Assembly: GCA_016712745.1 (NCBI GenBank)
Contig: JADJQN010000003.1
Location: 1,612,001 to 1,676,000 of the forward strand
DNA length: 64,000 nt
Direction of reading: 5' to 3'
Source of the DNA: Sandaracinaceae bacterium
GTDB lineage: Bacteria > Myxococcota_A > Polyangia > Polyangiales > JADJQN01
Positions 42,766-50,170 of the stretch are shown here, in pieces (the stretch's first letter is position 1; each line of letters starts with the position of its first letter). The notes beneath the pieces are model-generated. The model was given only the letters and a program-made list of their open reading frames with translations. It did not search any database and was not told the DNA's origin. The translations under genes and the position numbers were made by a program.

Positions 42766-44799
42766 CTAACGCGTTTCGCTTTCAAGCGTGTTTTGAAAGC
42801 GTTGATGCAGAAGCTGTTCGTGGATCTCTTTGTCGCGATGCTTGCGGTAAAGAATTGCGCTCGCCACGATAATCACGCCTAAGAAAATGGCGCCAATGAT
42901 CCAAACGCCGGTGCCAGAACGGGACGCGTGCGGTTTCATGGTCATCGCGTTCGGATCTGGCGGCACGGTGACGCGGTCGAAATCGCTGCCGGGGTGGCGA
43001 ACGAGGTCGGTAGGTTCGGCGCCGCGCGTGGTGATGGCTCCCGTGGGCGGTGGGCCCTCATGAAATGCGACGCTCGGATAGGCCTGCATCGCTGCATTCG
43101 GAATGCGCGGCGGCGGCGGCGGGGGAACCGAGCCCATCCGCATGGGCGGCGGACTGCGCAACGGGCCCGGCGTCATGCTGCGTTCCGCTGCGGTCTGCGG
43201 CATCGCACTTTTGCGTAGGCGCGGCGGGATTGGCGTCGGCGTGGTGAGGGGACGCGGACGCGGAGACTCGCGAACGTCCTCATCCATGATCGGCACGGGC
43301 TGAGTCTCGTCACCGTTCACGTAATCTTGCACCGTGTCCATCGTGGCCAGCGATGCGTGCGGGACTTCATCGTGTTCGAGCGTAGCGTCGTCGAGCGTAA
43401 TTCCCAGAGCCGCGCGCATAAGGCGAGGATCAATGTCGTCTTCAGTCGCCGGGGCGTGACTCGAAGGGCCGCGCGGCGGCGGTGGCACGATTGCTTGCGG
43501 TCCGTTCTGTCGCATGTGCTTGTTGATGGCGGAACCTACGCTTGATGGAATGCTATCGGTCCGCCGAAGAGGTGCCGGCGGCGAAGATGCCGGTGGTTGA
43601 GACTCGCGCAACACAGGGTAACGCTGAGTATCGGTGCCGTCATTCTTTGGACGATCGCTGTCGAAGCGCGCTGGCTCCGGCACCGTGGCGGGATCATGCA
43701 ATGGAAACTTTGACGGAGTCGCTTTTGGTGCAGACGCTGGCGAAGCTAAGCTGGCCGGCCTTTCCTCCGTGATTTCGTCATCGAACTTATTCTTATGGAT
43801 AAGCGGCGAGGAATCGCGGCGCCCCGTCGGCATCGGGCGTGGTGCTTTTGCGATACGTGGTCGCTTAAATGAACTGGGGTCAAAGCGAGGGGTTGCGACG
43901 TGCGCCGCGCGCGCGATGCATTCGAGCAACGGGGCGAGGGACGCCGACCGCTCGTTGGGATCGAGAGCGAGCAGGCCGCGGACTTCGTCGCCGATGCTTG
44001 CGAGTGAACCATTTAGAACCGGCAGCACACCCGACGGAGGTTTGCGCGTCAGTGCTTCGACGATAATTGCCGCCGCGCCGTAACGATCGGACGCGGTGGA
44101 TGTGCCGACTCGGACGACCTCGGGCGCAAGCAACGCGCGCCACCCAGAATTACGGGTAACAGCGTCGGCGAATACCTGTTTGGGAAGGGCCGCCAGAATA
44201 AACGCCCCAGTAAGGCGTACGCCTTCCTTGCTGACGATGACTCGCTCGGCACGCACGTCTCCATGGGGCAGTGTTCCGTTCACACTGGCAAGAGCAGCGT
44301 GCAACTGCGCAGCGACTGGAAGCACTTCGGCGGGCTCCATTGCCTCGCCTCGCGACCTTCGCGCATCCAAAATCTCGCGCAGGGTTGGGCCCGGAACGAA
44401 AGGCTCGACGACGAAGACAAAGTGCCCGTCACGATCCGCGTCCATGAGCCCTGGCAAATATGCGCCGCCGCGACCAATCTCTGGTTCGAGGCGCGCGAGG
44501 TAATCGTCGCGCTCACGATTCGAATTGAAGAGCTCGGGGCTCAGTACCGTCACGAGCACAGAGTTGTCCGTCTCTTGATCGAGGGCCTTGTACCGAGACG
44601 CCATGACGTCGGTCGAAAGGCGCGAGACCACTTCGTAACGTTCGGCGAGCACGTTCCCGCGAGGCGGTCCGCCGACTGTGTCGCGACTATAGCCGAAGGA
44701 AATCAACGTCTGGCCATCTGCCGCGCCAGCGACCGTGCCGCACGCTTCACAAACTGTTGCTCCGTCGTCGAGCTCGGCTTCGCAAACCTGGCAGATCAT
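42766..44799 (-). CDS. Membrane-anchored pseudokinase with N-terminal zinc ribbon
   Basis: 677 residues. A rubredoxin-like zinc ribbon at 1-22 (Cys3, Cys6, Cys17, Cys20) precedes a kinase-fold domain at about 50-310 that has lost its catalytic residues. The glycine loop is VVSRLSTDVMASRYKA, the ATP-binding Lys is replaced in SVLVTVLSPE, HRD becomes HGD (LPHGDVRAERVIV) and DFG becomes TGA (RLTGAFILAAL). A long Pro-rich region (about 320-620) and one transmembrane helix (GVWIIGAIFLGVIIVASAIL) end the protein. It is likely a scaffold or sensor rather than an enzyme. It is divergent from DAHP synthase at a distance of only about 28 bp. Confidence 0.87.
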   Translation of the reverse strand: MICQVCEAELDDGATVCEACGTVAGAADGQTLISFGYSRDTVGGPPRGNVLAERYEVVSRLSTDVMASRYKALDQETDNSVLVTVLSPELFNSNRERDDYLARLEPEIGRGGAYLPGLMDADRDGHFVFVVEPFVPGPTLREILDARRSRGEAMEPAEVLPVAAQLHAALASVNGTLPHGDVRAERVIVSKEGVRLTGAFILAALPKQVFADAVTRNSGWRALLAPEVVRVGTSTASDRYGAAAIIVEALTRKPPSGVLPVLNGSLASIGDEVRGLLALDPNERSASLAPLLECIARAAHVATPRFDPSSFKRPRIAKAPRPMPTGRRDSSPLIHKNKFDDEITEERPASLASPASAPKATPSKFPLHDPATVPEPARFDSDRPKNDGTDTQRYPVLRESQPPASSPPAPLRRTDSIPSSVGSAINKHMRQNGPQAIVPPPPRGPSSHAPATEDDIDPRLMRAALGITLDDATLEHDEVPHASLATMDTVQDYVNGDETQPVPIMDEDVRESPRPRPLTTPTPIPPRLRKSAMPQTAAERSMTPGPLRSPPPMRMGSVPPPPPPRIPNAAMQAYPSVAFHEGPPPTGAITTRGAEPTDLVRHPGSDFDRVTVPPDPNAMTMKPHASRSGTGVWIIGAIFLGVIIVASAILYRKHRDKEIHEQLLHQRFQNTLESETR

Positions 44800-44812
44800 C
44801 GAGAGCCGTCAC

Positions 44813-44818
44813 TATACT
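44813..44818 (+). promoter_or_regulatory. Possible -10 element (TATACT) for the DAHP synthase gene
   Basis: TATACT is a near-perfect -10 hexamer. A weak -35 (TGGCAG or GGCAGA at 44789-44795) lies 17-18 bp upstream inside the divergent pseudokinase start. Transcription would begin near 44825, only a few nt before GTG 44828, so the message could be leaderless. Confidence 0.35.
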
Positions 44819-44827
44819 CTGACTTCG

Positions 44828-46009
44828 GTGGGAGACACATCGACAGCTTGGCAACCGACTTCCTGGCGTTCACGCCGTGCACAACATCAGGCACGGTACA
44901 ACGACGAGGAGCTCTTGCGTGAGGTCGTTGCACGATTGGCGCACTTACCCCCGCTCGTTACTGCGAGAGAAATTGAGCATCTCAAGTCCCTCTTGCAAGA
45001 AGCCGAGTCGGGCAAGGCCTTTCTGCTGCAGGGAGGTGACTGTGCTGAAACTGCACGCGATTGCGCACAGGGGAGCATCGAATCGAAATTTCGCGTGCTG
45101 ACATCGATGGCCGATACGATTGGCCAGGCGTCTCAGGTGCGCGTGGTGCGAGTCGGACGTTGCGCAGGCCAGTACGCAAAGCCGCGTTCTAACTCATTCG
45201 AGACTCGCGACGGCATAACCCTTCCAAGCTACGCCGGTGACCTCATCAACGATCCCGAATTTAGCGAAGCGGCACGACGTCCCGATCCGACTCGCATGCT
45301 GCTTGGCTACGAACACGCGGCCCTCACGCTCAATTACTTGCGAGCGCTCGCAGAGCCCACGGAGCCATTCTTCACTAGCCATGAGGGCCTGCACCTCGAG
45401 TACGAGGCAGCGCAGACACGCCTGTCGAACTCGTCGCACTACGACCTCACAACGCACCTTCCGTGGATTGGAGAGCGAACACGTGCGCTTGAGGAGGCGC
45501 ACGTAGAGTTCTTCCGTGGCGTCGCCAATCCAGTCGGCGTGAAGCTCGGACCATCCGCGGATCCCGCAGAGATCGTGCGCGTGGCTTCTCGCTTGAATCC
45601 GGACAATGTGGCGGGAAAGATTGTATTGATTACACGCCTGGGATTTCGGAACGTTCGTGAGCTGCTGCCACCCATCATCGAGGCGATTCGAAGCGCAAAA
45701 TTGCATGTCTTGTTTGCCTGCGATCCGATGCATGGAAATACGCACACGGCCGCTTCGGGCGCCAAAGTGCGCGACCTCGCTGAGATGTGCGAGGAGATAT
45801 CCGGCACCTTCGACGTCCATCGCCGCCAGGGTACGCGCCTCGGTGGTTTGCATGTCGAGCTCACCGGTGACGATGTCACTGAGTGCATCGGCGCTGGCGT
45901 GAGCGAGCACGATCTCGAGCGCAACTATGCGAGCCTCTGCGATCCACGGCTCAACACAGCGCAGGCCCAAGCGATGGCGGTGCTCGTCGGCGAGCAGCTC
46001 GCGCGTTGA
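44828..46009 (+). CDS. Class II (plant-type) 3-deoxy-7-phosphoheptulonate synthase
   Basis: About 393 residues from GTG 44828, beginning just before TAWQPTSWRSRRAQHQ, which corresponds to the usual N-terminal SWR...QQP.Y segment. Class II motifs are complete: GGDCAETARDCAQGSIESKF, RVGRCAGQYAKPRSNSFE, FFTSHEGLHLEYE, FACDPMHGNTHTAASG and GGLHVELTGDDVTECIGAG, providing the metal-binding Cys, His, Glu and Asp and the PEP/E4P sites. It condenses PEP and erythrose-4-phosphate in the first step of the shikimate pathway. No other aro gene is adjacent, so it may serve a secondary route (phenazine-like or other). No ribosome-binding site is seen, and the exact start is uncertain. Confidence 0.92.
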   Translation: MGDTSTAWQPTSWRSRRAQHQARYNDEELLREVVARLAHLPPLVTAREIEHLKSLLQEAESGKAFLLQGGDCAETARDCAQGSIESKFRVLTSMADTIGQASQVRVVRVGRCAGQYAKPRSNSFETRDGITLPSYAGDLINDPEFSEAARRPDPTRMLLGYEHAALTLNYLRALAEPTEPFFTSHEGLHLEYEAAQTRLSNSSHYDLTTHLPWIGERTRALEEAHVEFFRGVANPVGVKLGPSADPAEIVRVASRLNPDNVAGKIVLITRLGFRNVRELLPPIIEAIRSAKLHVLFACDPMHGNTHTAASGAKVRDLAEMCEEISGTFDVHRRQGTRLGGLHVELTGDDVTECIGAGVSEHDLERNYASLCDPRLNTAQAQAMAVLVGEQLAR

Positions 46010-46024
46010 TGGACGCGTCCGAAG

Positions 46025-46042
46025 CGCTCTGATATCAGAGCG
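46025..46042. promoter_or_regulatory. 18-bp perfect palindrome over the ribosome-binding region
   Basis: CGCTCTGATATCAGAGCG is perfectly self-complementary and ends 3 nt before ATG 46046. It lies after the DAHP synthase stop. It could be an operator or a hairpin masking translation start, and no T-run follows to suggest a terminator. Confidence 0.5.
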
Positions 46043-46045
46043 AAG

Positions 46046-47395
46046 ATGTCGCGCACGCACCCAAGCATTCTTCCTTGGTTGGTGGTCTCGACTCTCCCAT
46101 CCAGCACGCGCTGGCTTTTGCTGCTCGTACTCACTGGGTGCGGGTCCGCGGCGAGCAGCACAGCGCGCCTTCAGCCTGTTCGCCCAGACTCGCGAGTCCT
46201 CGCGCCTACGGCCGCGGCCGATTCGGCGCCCTCAGCTACTGCCGACCCCATCGCGCAGGGAGCTACAACGGTGGCCGAGCCCTCGAGCATGGAGGCGTTC
46301 TCGCGATGGCTTCAGACAACGCGCGGCGTGCGCCTCATGCGAACTGAGCGTTGGGGTTTTGGTGCCTTCGCTGTCGTGGTGATCGATACGTCGAACGGAC
46401 CTGTTGCTTGCGTGTTGTCGCGCGGCGCAGACGAGCCCAGGACGAGTCGCGAGTTCTGCGTGAACGCGCCCGAAGCAGATGAAACAGCCGAAATACAACC
46501 CGTCACGAATCGCGACGACGTGCGCCTCGAAGATCTCGCGGCGCGCGTGGGGCGTCTCATGATTCGCTTTTCGGATGGAACGGTGCAGGTGCTTCGTCGC
46601 GCGGAAGTAACGGATCGCGCGCGCTTTATCCCTCGGGCGCCGGTGCCCGGGGTGTCGATCTTTCCGGGGATCACCGACGTGGCAATCATCGTCGCGCGCA
46701 ATCCAGGACTTATTCAGCTTTCTACGACCAGGGATCCTGACCCCCTGCAGAACGCTCACGTGTGCGCGCGCGTAGATGCAAGCTGGTTATGCGCAGAGCA
46801 AACACCCGCGCCGCGCTTCGAAACGGGATTTGTGCCGCGGGCCACGCGCGCTCTACAGCTGACGGCGCCCACGCGAGTTGTCATCGAGTACGAGTCTAGC
46901 GACCGTAACGCAGGCGTCACAGCGAGCCACACCTCGGAGGCCTATGCCGTCGTGTACGAACCAAGCGCGACGGGCTTGCGTGCGATCTCGCGCTTGCCCA
47001 CAGGCTGGACGATGATGCGAACTACTGCAGTCGATGATGGTCATGGAGCGTCGCATCGCGCGACCGTTGGCGCGGGATGGCGCTATCCCATCGCAGCTGA
47101 AGGCTCCTGCTTGCGCATTTCGCCAACTCCCGGCGAGGCGCGATCCGAGGGAAACTTTCGCTGGTACCGCTCGACGGAAATCGAAATCGGCGATGAACTT
47201 CCCGCAGACGCATGGGGCGATCTCGTGGCAGCGCACGCACTGCGTGAGCCGCTCGCAAACAATGGCGAAGGCGCCGAAGAGGAGGCTCTTTCAACGCCGC
47301 CCTCACCCATTCGGCCAGCGTTGGTGGGCTTGTGGACCGTTGGGGGCGACGGTTCGTTTCATCGTGTGCCGAGCGCTGCTGCGTGCGTCGACTAA
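46046..47395 (+). CDS. Hypothetical lipoprotein
   Basis: 449 residues. A signal segment SSTRWLLLLVLTGC (lipidation Cys32) with a long n-region is followed by a disordered Ala/Ser/Thr stretch. The rest alternates strands and turns (RLMIRFSDGTVQVLRRAEVT, FPGITDVAIIVARNPGLIQL, AGWRYPIAAEGSCLRISPTP), a beta-propeller or sandwich look. Cysteines (VACVLSRG, SREFCVN, HVCARVDASWLCAE) probably form disulfides. I recognise no family. The stop TAA overlaps the stop of the convergent 47392-47727 gene by 4 bp. The palindrome at its start suggests specific control. Confidence 0.78.
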   Translation: MSRTHPSILPWLVVSTLPSSTRWLLLLVLTGCGSAASSTARLQPVRPDSRVLAPTAAADSAPSATADPIAQGATTVAEPSSMEAFSRWLQTTRGVRLMRTERWGFGAFAVVVIDTSNGPVACVLSRGADEPRTSREFCVNAPEADETAEIQPVTNRDDVRLEDLAARVGRLMIRFSDGTVQVLRRAEVTDRARFIPRAPVPGVSIFPGITDVAIIVARNPGLIQLSTTRDPDPLQNAHVCARVDASWLCAEQTPAPRFETGFVPRATRALQLTAPTRVVIEYESSDRNAGVTASHTSEAYAVVYEPSATGLRAISRLPTGWTMMRTTAVDDGHGASHRATVGAGWRYPIAAEGSCLRISPTPGEARSEGNFRWYRSTEIEIGDELPADAWGDLVAAHALREPLANNGEGAEEEALSTPPSPIRPALVGLWTVGGDGSFHRVPSAAACVD

Positions 47396-47727
47396 CTTGT
47401 CACGTGGATTAGCGTGAGGCGCCCGAGGTCTCCAGACTCGCGGCCACACGGCTGAAACACGGTGCAATTCGCACGATAGCGTAAGCGCGCGAGACGTCGG
47501 CACACATGGCGGCTACATACGTAGCCATGCGGGGGGATTTCTCGAATGCGGCAAAACGTGTGCTGGGCGAGGGAGGGGTCGCCTTTCTCGCGCAGTTGCG
47601 AGAGCAGCGGTCTCAGCTCAAAACGCACTGGGTTGAAAGCGATGAGTTGCTCGAAGCGTACGCCGTCCTGGAAAGCCACGTAGACGACCGCACAAACACC
47701 CAAAACCCAATAAGCGACGCGAAGCAC
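47392..47727 (-). CDS. Small hypothetical protein with N-terminal hydrophobic helix and Cys-rich tail
   Basis: 111 residues beginning MLRVAYWVLGVCAVVYVAFQ, a signal anchor or signal peptide, followed by an amphipathic middle and a Cys-rich end (HTFCRIREIPPHGYVCSRHV, CRRLARLRYRANC, VFQPCGRESG). The Cys pattern suggests a disulfide-stabilised periplasmic domain. It is more convincing than the overlapping plus-strand frame at 47506, which runs into a repeat. The stop codon overlaps that of the convergent lipoprotein (CTAA), a layout also seen at 5668. No homologue recognised. Confidence 0.5.
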   Translation of the reverse strand: MLRVAYWVLGVCAVVYVAFQDGVRFEQLIAFNPVRFELRPLLSQLREKGDPSLAQHTFCRIREIPPHGYVCSRHVCRRLARLRYRANCTVFQPCGRESGDLGRLTLIHVTS

Positions 47728-47742
47728 ACCTCAGTATCAACG

Positions 47743-47773
47743 ACGGGGACGATCGGTGAAATAAGGAAATAGC
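47743..47773 (+). repeat. Element A half-site (left arm)
   Basis: ACGGGGACGATCGGTGAAAT followed by AAGGAAATAGCG is one arm of the element-A hairpin. Its reverse complement, with one mismatch, occurs at 48479-48508, so the two half-sites bound a segment of about 765 bp that contains a complete element-A hairpin. Confidence 0.75.
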
Positions 47774-47839
47774 GCGCGCGACGAATTCTGTGTGGAAACT
47801 GCTAAAGAACGAGCGGCCGATGGCATCGAGCGCGCACAG

Positions 47840-48076
47840 TCACGGAGGCGGGGAACCTTGTCGACGGACGCGTGCAATTGCGTAGCCGGCGGCACCGCCG
47901 AGGATCGCAGCGACCACCAGCAGCATCGATGTTTGAAAGGACGACATCGCCTCGCTCATTGTGTGCGCGATCGCGAAAACGATCGCTGCCACAAGAATCG
48001 CTCCGCCGACAGCGCCTTGCACGGGTGTCGTCGTGCGCTTCGTGGTTGAGGTAAGAGGGCTCTTTGGCTTGCTCAT
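47840..48076 (-). CDS. Small two-helix membrane protein
   Basis: 78 residues: a basic N-terminus (MSKPKSPLTSTTKRTTTPVQ), two transmembrane helices (GAVGGAILVAAIVFAIAHTM and SMLLVVAAILGGAAGYAIAR) joined by a short polar loop, and a basic tail. The compact hairpin topology with Gly/Ala packing is typical of small YtxH- or holin-like proteins, but no family can be assigned. It lies inside the segment bounded by the element-A half-sites. Confidence 0.6.
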   Translation of the reverse strand: MSKPKSPLTSTTKRTTTPVQGAVGGAILVAAIVFAIAHTMSEAMSSFQTSMLLVVAAILGGAAGYAIARVRRQGSPPP

Positions 48077-48191
48077 CGTCTGGGTCCTTCCGTGGGGCGA
48101 GCAAAAGACGTAGGGGCGATCGCTACGTTCGTCTAGCGCCGCGCACGTCTATCTGGGCTCGGGCGACAACCGCCCGAAGATCGTTGTCTGC

Positions 48192-48338
48192 TTATTCCGC
48201 GACCATGACGGCAGTCATGTCGCAGCCGTGGTCGCAGAGGCCTTCGCTCGATAGGGAGCTGCATTCGGTCATGACGTAGTCGGCGACTGACACACGGCCG
48301 CTGTCGAGCGTGCCGGAAATCCTTGCCAGATCGCCCAC
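48192..48338 (-). pseudogene. Possible gene remnant or 48-residue Cys-containing ORF
   Basis: On the minus strand, from a possible GTG at 48338 to TAA 48192-48194, the frame reads GDLARISGTLDSGRVSVADY, then VMTECSSLSSEGLCDHGCDM and TAVMVAE. It has ordinary protein composition with spaced cysteines and ends at a natural stop. The frame stays open up to the element-A hairpin at 48357, where coding character ends, suggesting the 5' part of a gene was lost at the repeat. No homologue recognised. Confidence 0.35.
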
Positions 48339-48356
48339 CAGAGCGACGGAGAGCGA

Positions 48357-48426
48357 CGGGGACGATCGGTGAAATAGTGAAATAGCGGCAACGAAGGCTA
48401 TTTCACTATTTCACCGATCGTCCCCG
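48357..48426. repeat. Element A, complete hairpin
   Basis: Arms 48357-48385 and 48398-48426 are perfect 29-bp inverted repeats (starting CGGGGACGATCGGTGAAATA) around a 12-nt loop. The same palindrome family recurs at 61886-61953 and as half-sites at 47743 and 48479. Confidence 0.92.
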
Positions 48427-48478
48427 ATTTACAGTGGGCGCGCTTGCCCAAGCTTGAGGATTCGCGCAGAACGGAAAT

Positions 48479-48508
48479 CGCTATTTCCCTATTTCACCGA
48501 TCGTCCCC
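48479..48508 (-). repeat. Element A half-site (right arm) directly before the esterase gene
   Basis: CGCTATTTCCCTATTTCACC followed by GATCGTCCCC is the inverted partner of 47743-47773. It ends 2 nt before ATG 48511, so the repeat has replaced or overlaps the translation-initiation region of the downstream gene. Confidence 0.8.
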
Positions 48509-48510
48509 CT

Positions 48511-49677
48511 ATGCGTAGCGTTCCATTTGCAGCTTGGATTTTGGTGAGTGCGCTCGTTGCGTGCGGCACGCCAGCGCCCGCGCTTGTGGTGGATGCCGGC
48601 GCGGATGCGGGCGATGTAGACGCGGGGGCCAATGCGAATTTGCTCTCGCTTCGAACTGTGCGCGACGCGGTGAGCCGTAACGCGGTCTGCAACGACGGAA
48701 CAGCGGCTATCTACTATGTGCATCGGTCCGTCGCCCGCAGCACGCGGTGGGTTGTGTATTTGGGCGGCGGAGGCTTTGCCGCAAACCTCGATGAAGTTTT
48801 TCAGCGGCAGATGTACGTACCGGAGTTGGTGACATCGACCGGCGCACCCACGACGATGGATGGTGCCGGTCTTCTCTCATCGCGCGCGAACGACAATCCG
48901 GATTTCTACAACGACAACCTCGTGTTTGTTCGCTACTGCTCGTCTGACGTTTGGAGCGGCGATCGGGAGGCGTCTACGGAGACCGCAAACTTCGAGTTCC
49001 GAGGTAAGGCGATTGTCCGCGCCGTGCTCGAGGACCTATCGGACTCATCGCTGACAGAAGAACCAAACTTGGCGAGTGCGAGCGAGCTCCTCTTCGCTGG
49101 TGGTTCCGCGGGCGGCATCGGCGTTCTCAGTGTTCTCGATGAAGTCGCAGCGCAGCTTCAAGCGGTGAACGTTCGCGGATTCTGCGATGCCGGCTGGCTT
49201 ACGGGCGTTGCGTCTTTCGCGCCGCCACTTCTCTCTCTCGCTCAAGGCATGACGATGGGTCGACCTTTGTGGAATGGCCACGCGGATAGTGATTGTGTGG
49301 CAGCCCATGCAGACGATGAAACCGCGTGCTACCTCGGCGAGTTTGCGTATCCGCATCTGCAAACACCGATCTTCATCAACATTTCGCAGCTCGATGGCGC
49401 GCTACTTCTCCTGAATCATGTGCCGGCACCGATGGACACTGACAGCGCGGAGCTCATCGCCATCCGCAATCTCTATTTCGCGAATTTCGCCGCGCTAACG
49501 CGTGATTCCTTGAGCTTAGTCACGGCATGCTACAGCGCGATCGACATTGCGCACGCCGTCGGACCGAGCGCGGAATTTACCTCGCGCGTTTCTCTTGGGG
49601 AGACCACGGCTCACGTGCTGGGTAACTGGTACTTCGGCCGCCCCGGGGTCACGCACTTGATTCAGCAACCGGAGTAG
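48511..49677 (+). CDS. Pectin acetylesterase / Notum-family lipoprotein
   Basis: 388 residues. The signal peptide MRSVPFAAWILVSALVAC gives lipidation Cys18, and an Asp/Ala/Gly tether (VDAGADAGDVDAG) follows. The hydrolase domain has the family features: WVVYLGGGGFAANLDEVFQR, NPDFYNDNLVFVRYCSSDVW, nucleophile Ser199 in GGSAGGIG, and a C-terminal TAHVLGNWYF His region. Notum-type enzymes remove acyl or acetyl esters, and in bacteria the substrate is probably a polysaccharide. ATG 48511 is chosen because it begins the signal peptide. The in-frame ATG at 48454 would read through the element-A repeat. Confidence 0.87.
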   Translation: MRSVPFAAWILVSALVACGTPAPALVVDAGADAGDVDAGANANLLSLRTVRDAVSRNAVCNDGTAAIYYVHRSVARSTRWVVYLGGGGFAANLDEVFQRQMYVPELVTSTGAPTTMDGAGLLSSRANDNPDFYNDNLVFVRYCSSDVWSGDREASTETANFEFRGKAIVRAVLEDLSDSSLTEEPNLASASELLFAGGSAGGIGVLSVLDEVAAQLQAVNVRGFCDAGWLTGVASFAPPLLSLAQGMTMGRPLWNGHADSDCVAAHADDETACYLGEFAYPHLQTPIFINISQLDGALLLLNHVPAPMDTDSAELIAIRNLYFANFAALTRDSLSLVTACYSAIDIAHAVGPSAEFTSRVSLGETTAHVLGNWYFGRPGVTHLIQQPE

Positions 49678-49727
49678 CGCCGCAGACGCCCGAGCGATAC
49701 CCGACGCGCAGCCGGGTCCGCTATTGG

Positions 49728-49832
49728 CTATGGAACGGACGTCACGAAAACATCTTCGTGATTGCAGCAATCGTAGTAGACGAGGTTTGAAGCGAGGGAT
49801 TCGAAGGCCACGCACGAGCCGTCCGCGCACAT
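49728..49832 (-). pseudogene. Possible C-terminal gene remnant, Cys-rich
   Basis: A 34-codon frame, MCADGSCVAFESLASNLVYY then DCCNHEDVFVTSVP, ends at TAG 49728-49730. Composition and paired cysteines resemble the end of a secreted lipoprotein. Upstream (above 49835) the frame turns into the antisense of the truncated receiver gene, so the two look joined at a deletion junction. The call rests only on protein-like composition. Confidence 0.3.
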
Positions 49833-49879
49833 AGAGGTAGGACGACGTAACAGTTGCCGCAAATGGACGTGAAGGGTCG

Positions 49880-50170
49880 GTGCACATTCTCGCGCCCGAC
49901 ACGACCTGGGATTTGGTACTCTGCGACGTGATGATGCCCGTCATGAATGGGCTCGAGCTATATCGACATGTGCGCGAAGCAAAGCCACAGCTCGCTGCTG
50001 ACATCGTCTTCATTTCGGGCGGGGCGACAACACACGAGACGCACGCCTTCCTCGCGGCTCTGCCCAACGTGCAGCTGCAGAAGCCATTTCGAGTTGAGCA
50101 GCTGCTAGAACTGCTGGACGAGCGAGTCGGTCAAAAATCTCCTTCCGCGTTGTTGCCAAAGGACCGATGA
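49880..50170 (+). CDS. Truncated response-regulator receiver domain
   Basis: From a GTG at 49880 the frame encodes the C-terminal three-quarters of a receiver: DLVLCDVMMPVMNGLELYRH with the phospho-acceptor Asp, the FISGG strand with conserved Ser, and LQKPFRVEQLLELL with the conserved Lys. The same frame is open back to 49841 and adds VTVAANGREG, the usual second strand and helix, but the first strand with the acidic metal-binding pair is missing behind a TAG at 49838. It is probably the tail of a deleted hybrid histidine kinase. It overlaps the next gene by 4 bp (ATGA). Confidence 0.7.
   Translation: MHILAPDTTWDLVLCDVMMPVMNGLELYRHVREAKPQLAADIVFISGGATTHETHAFLAALPNVQLQKPFRVEQLLELLDERVGQKSPSALLPKDR

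Noticed and set aside
47506..47772. 88-codon plus-strand frame over the small Cys-rich gene
   Set aside because: It terminates inside the element-A half-site and lacks a signal or domain. The minus-strand frame has a hydrophobic start and a shared stop with the neighbour.
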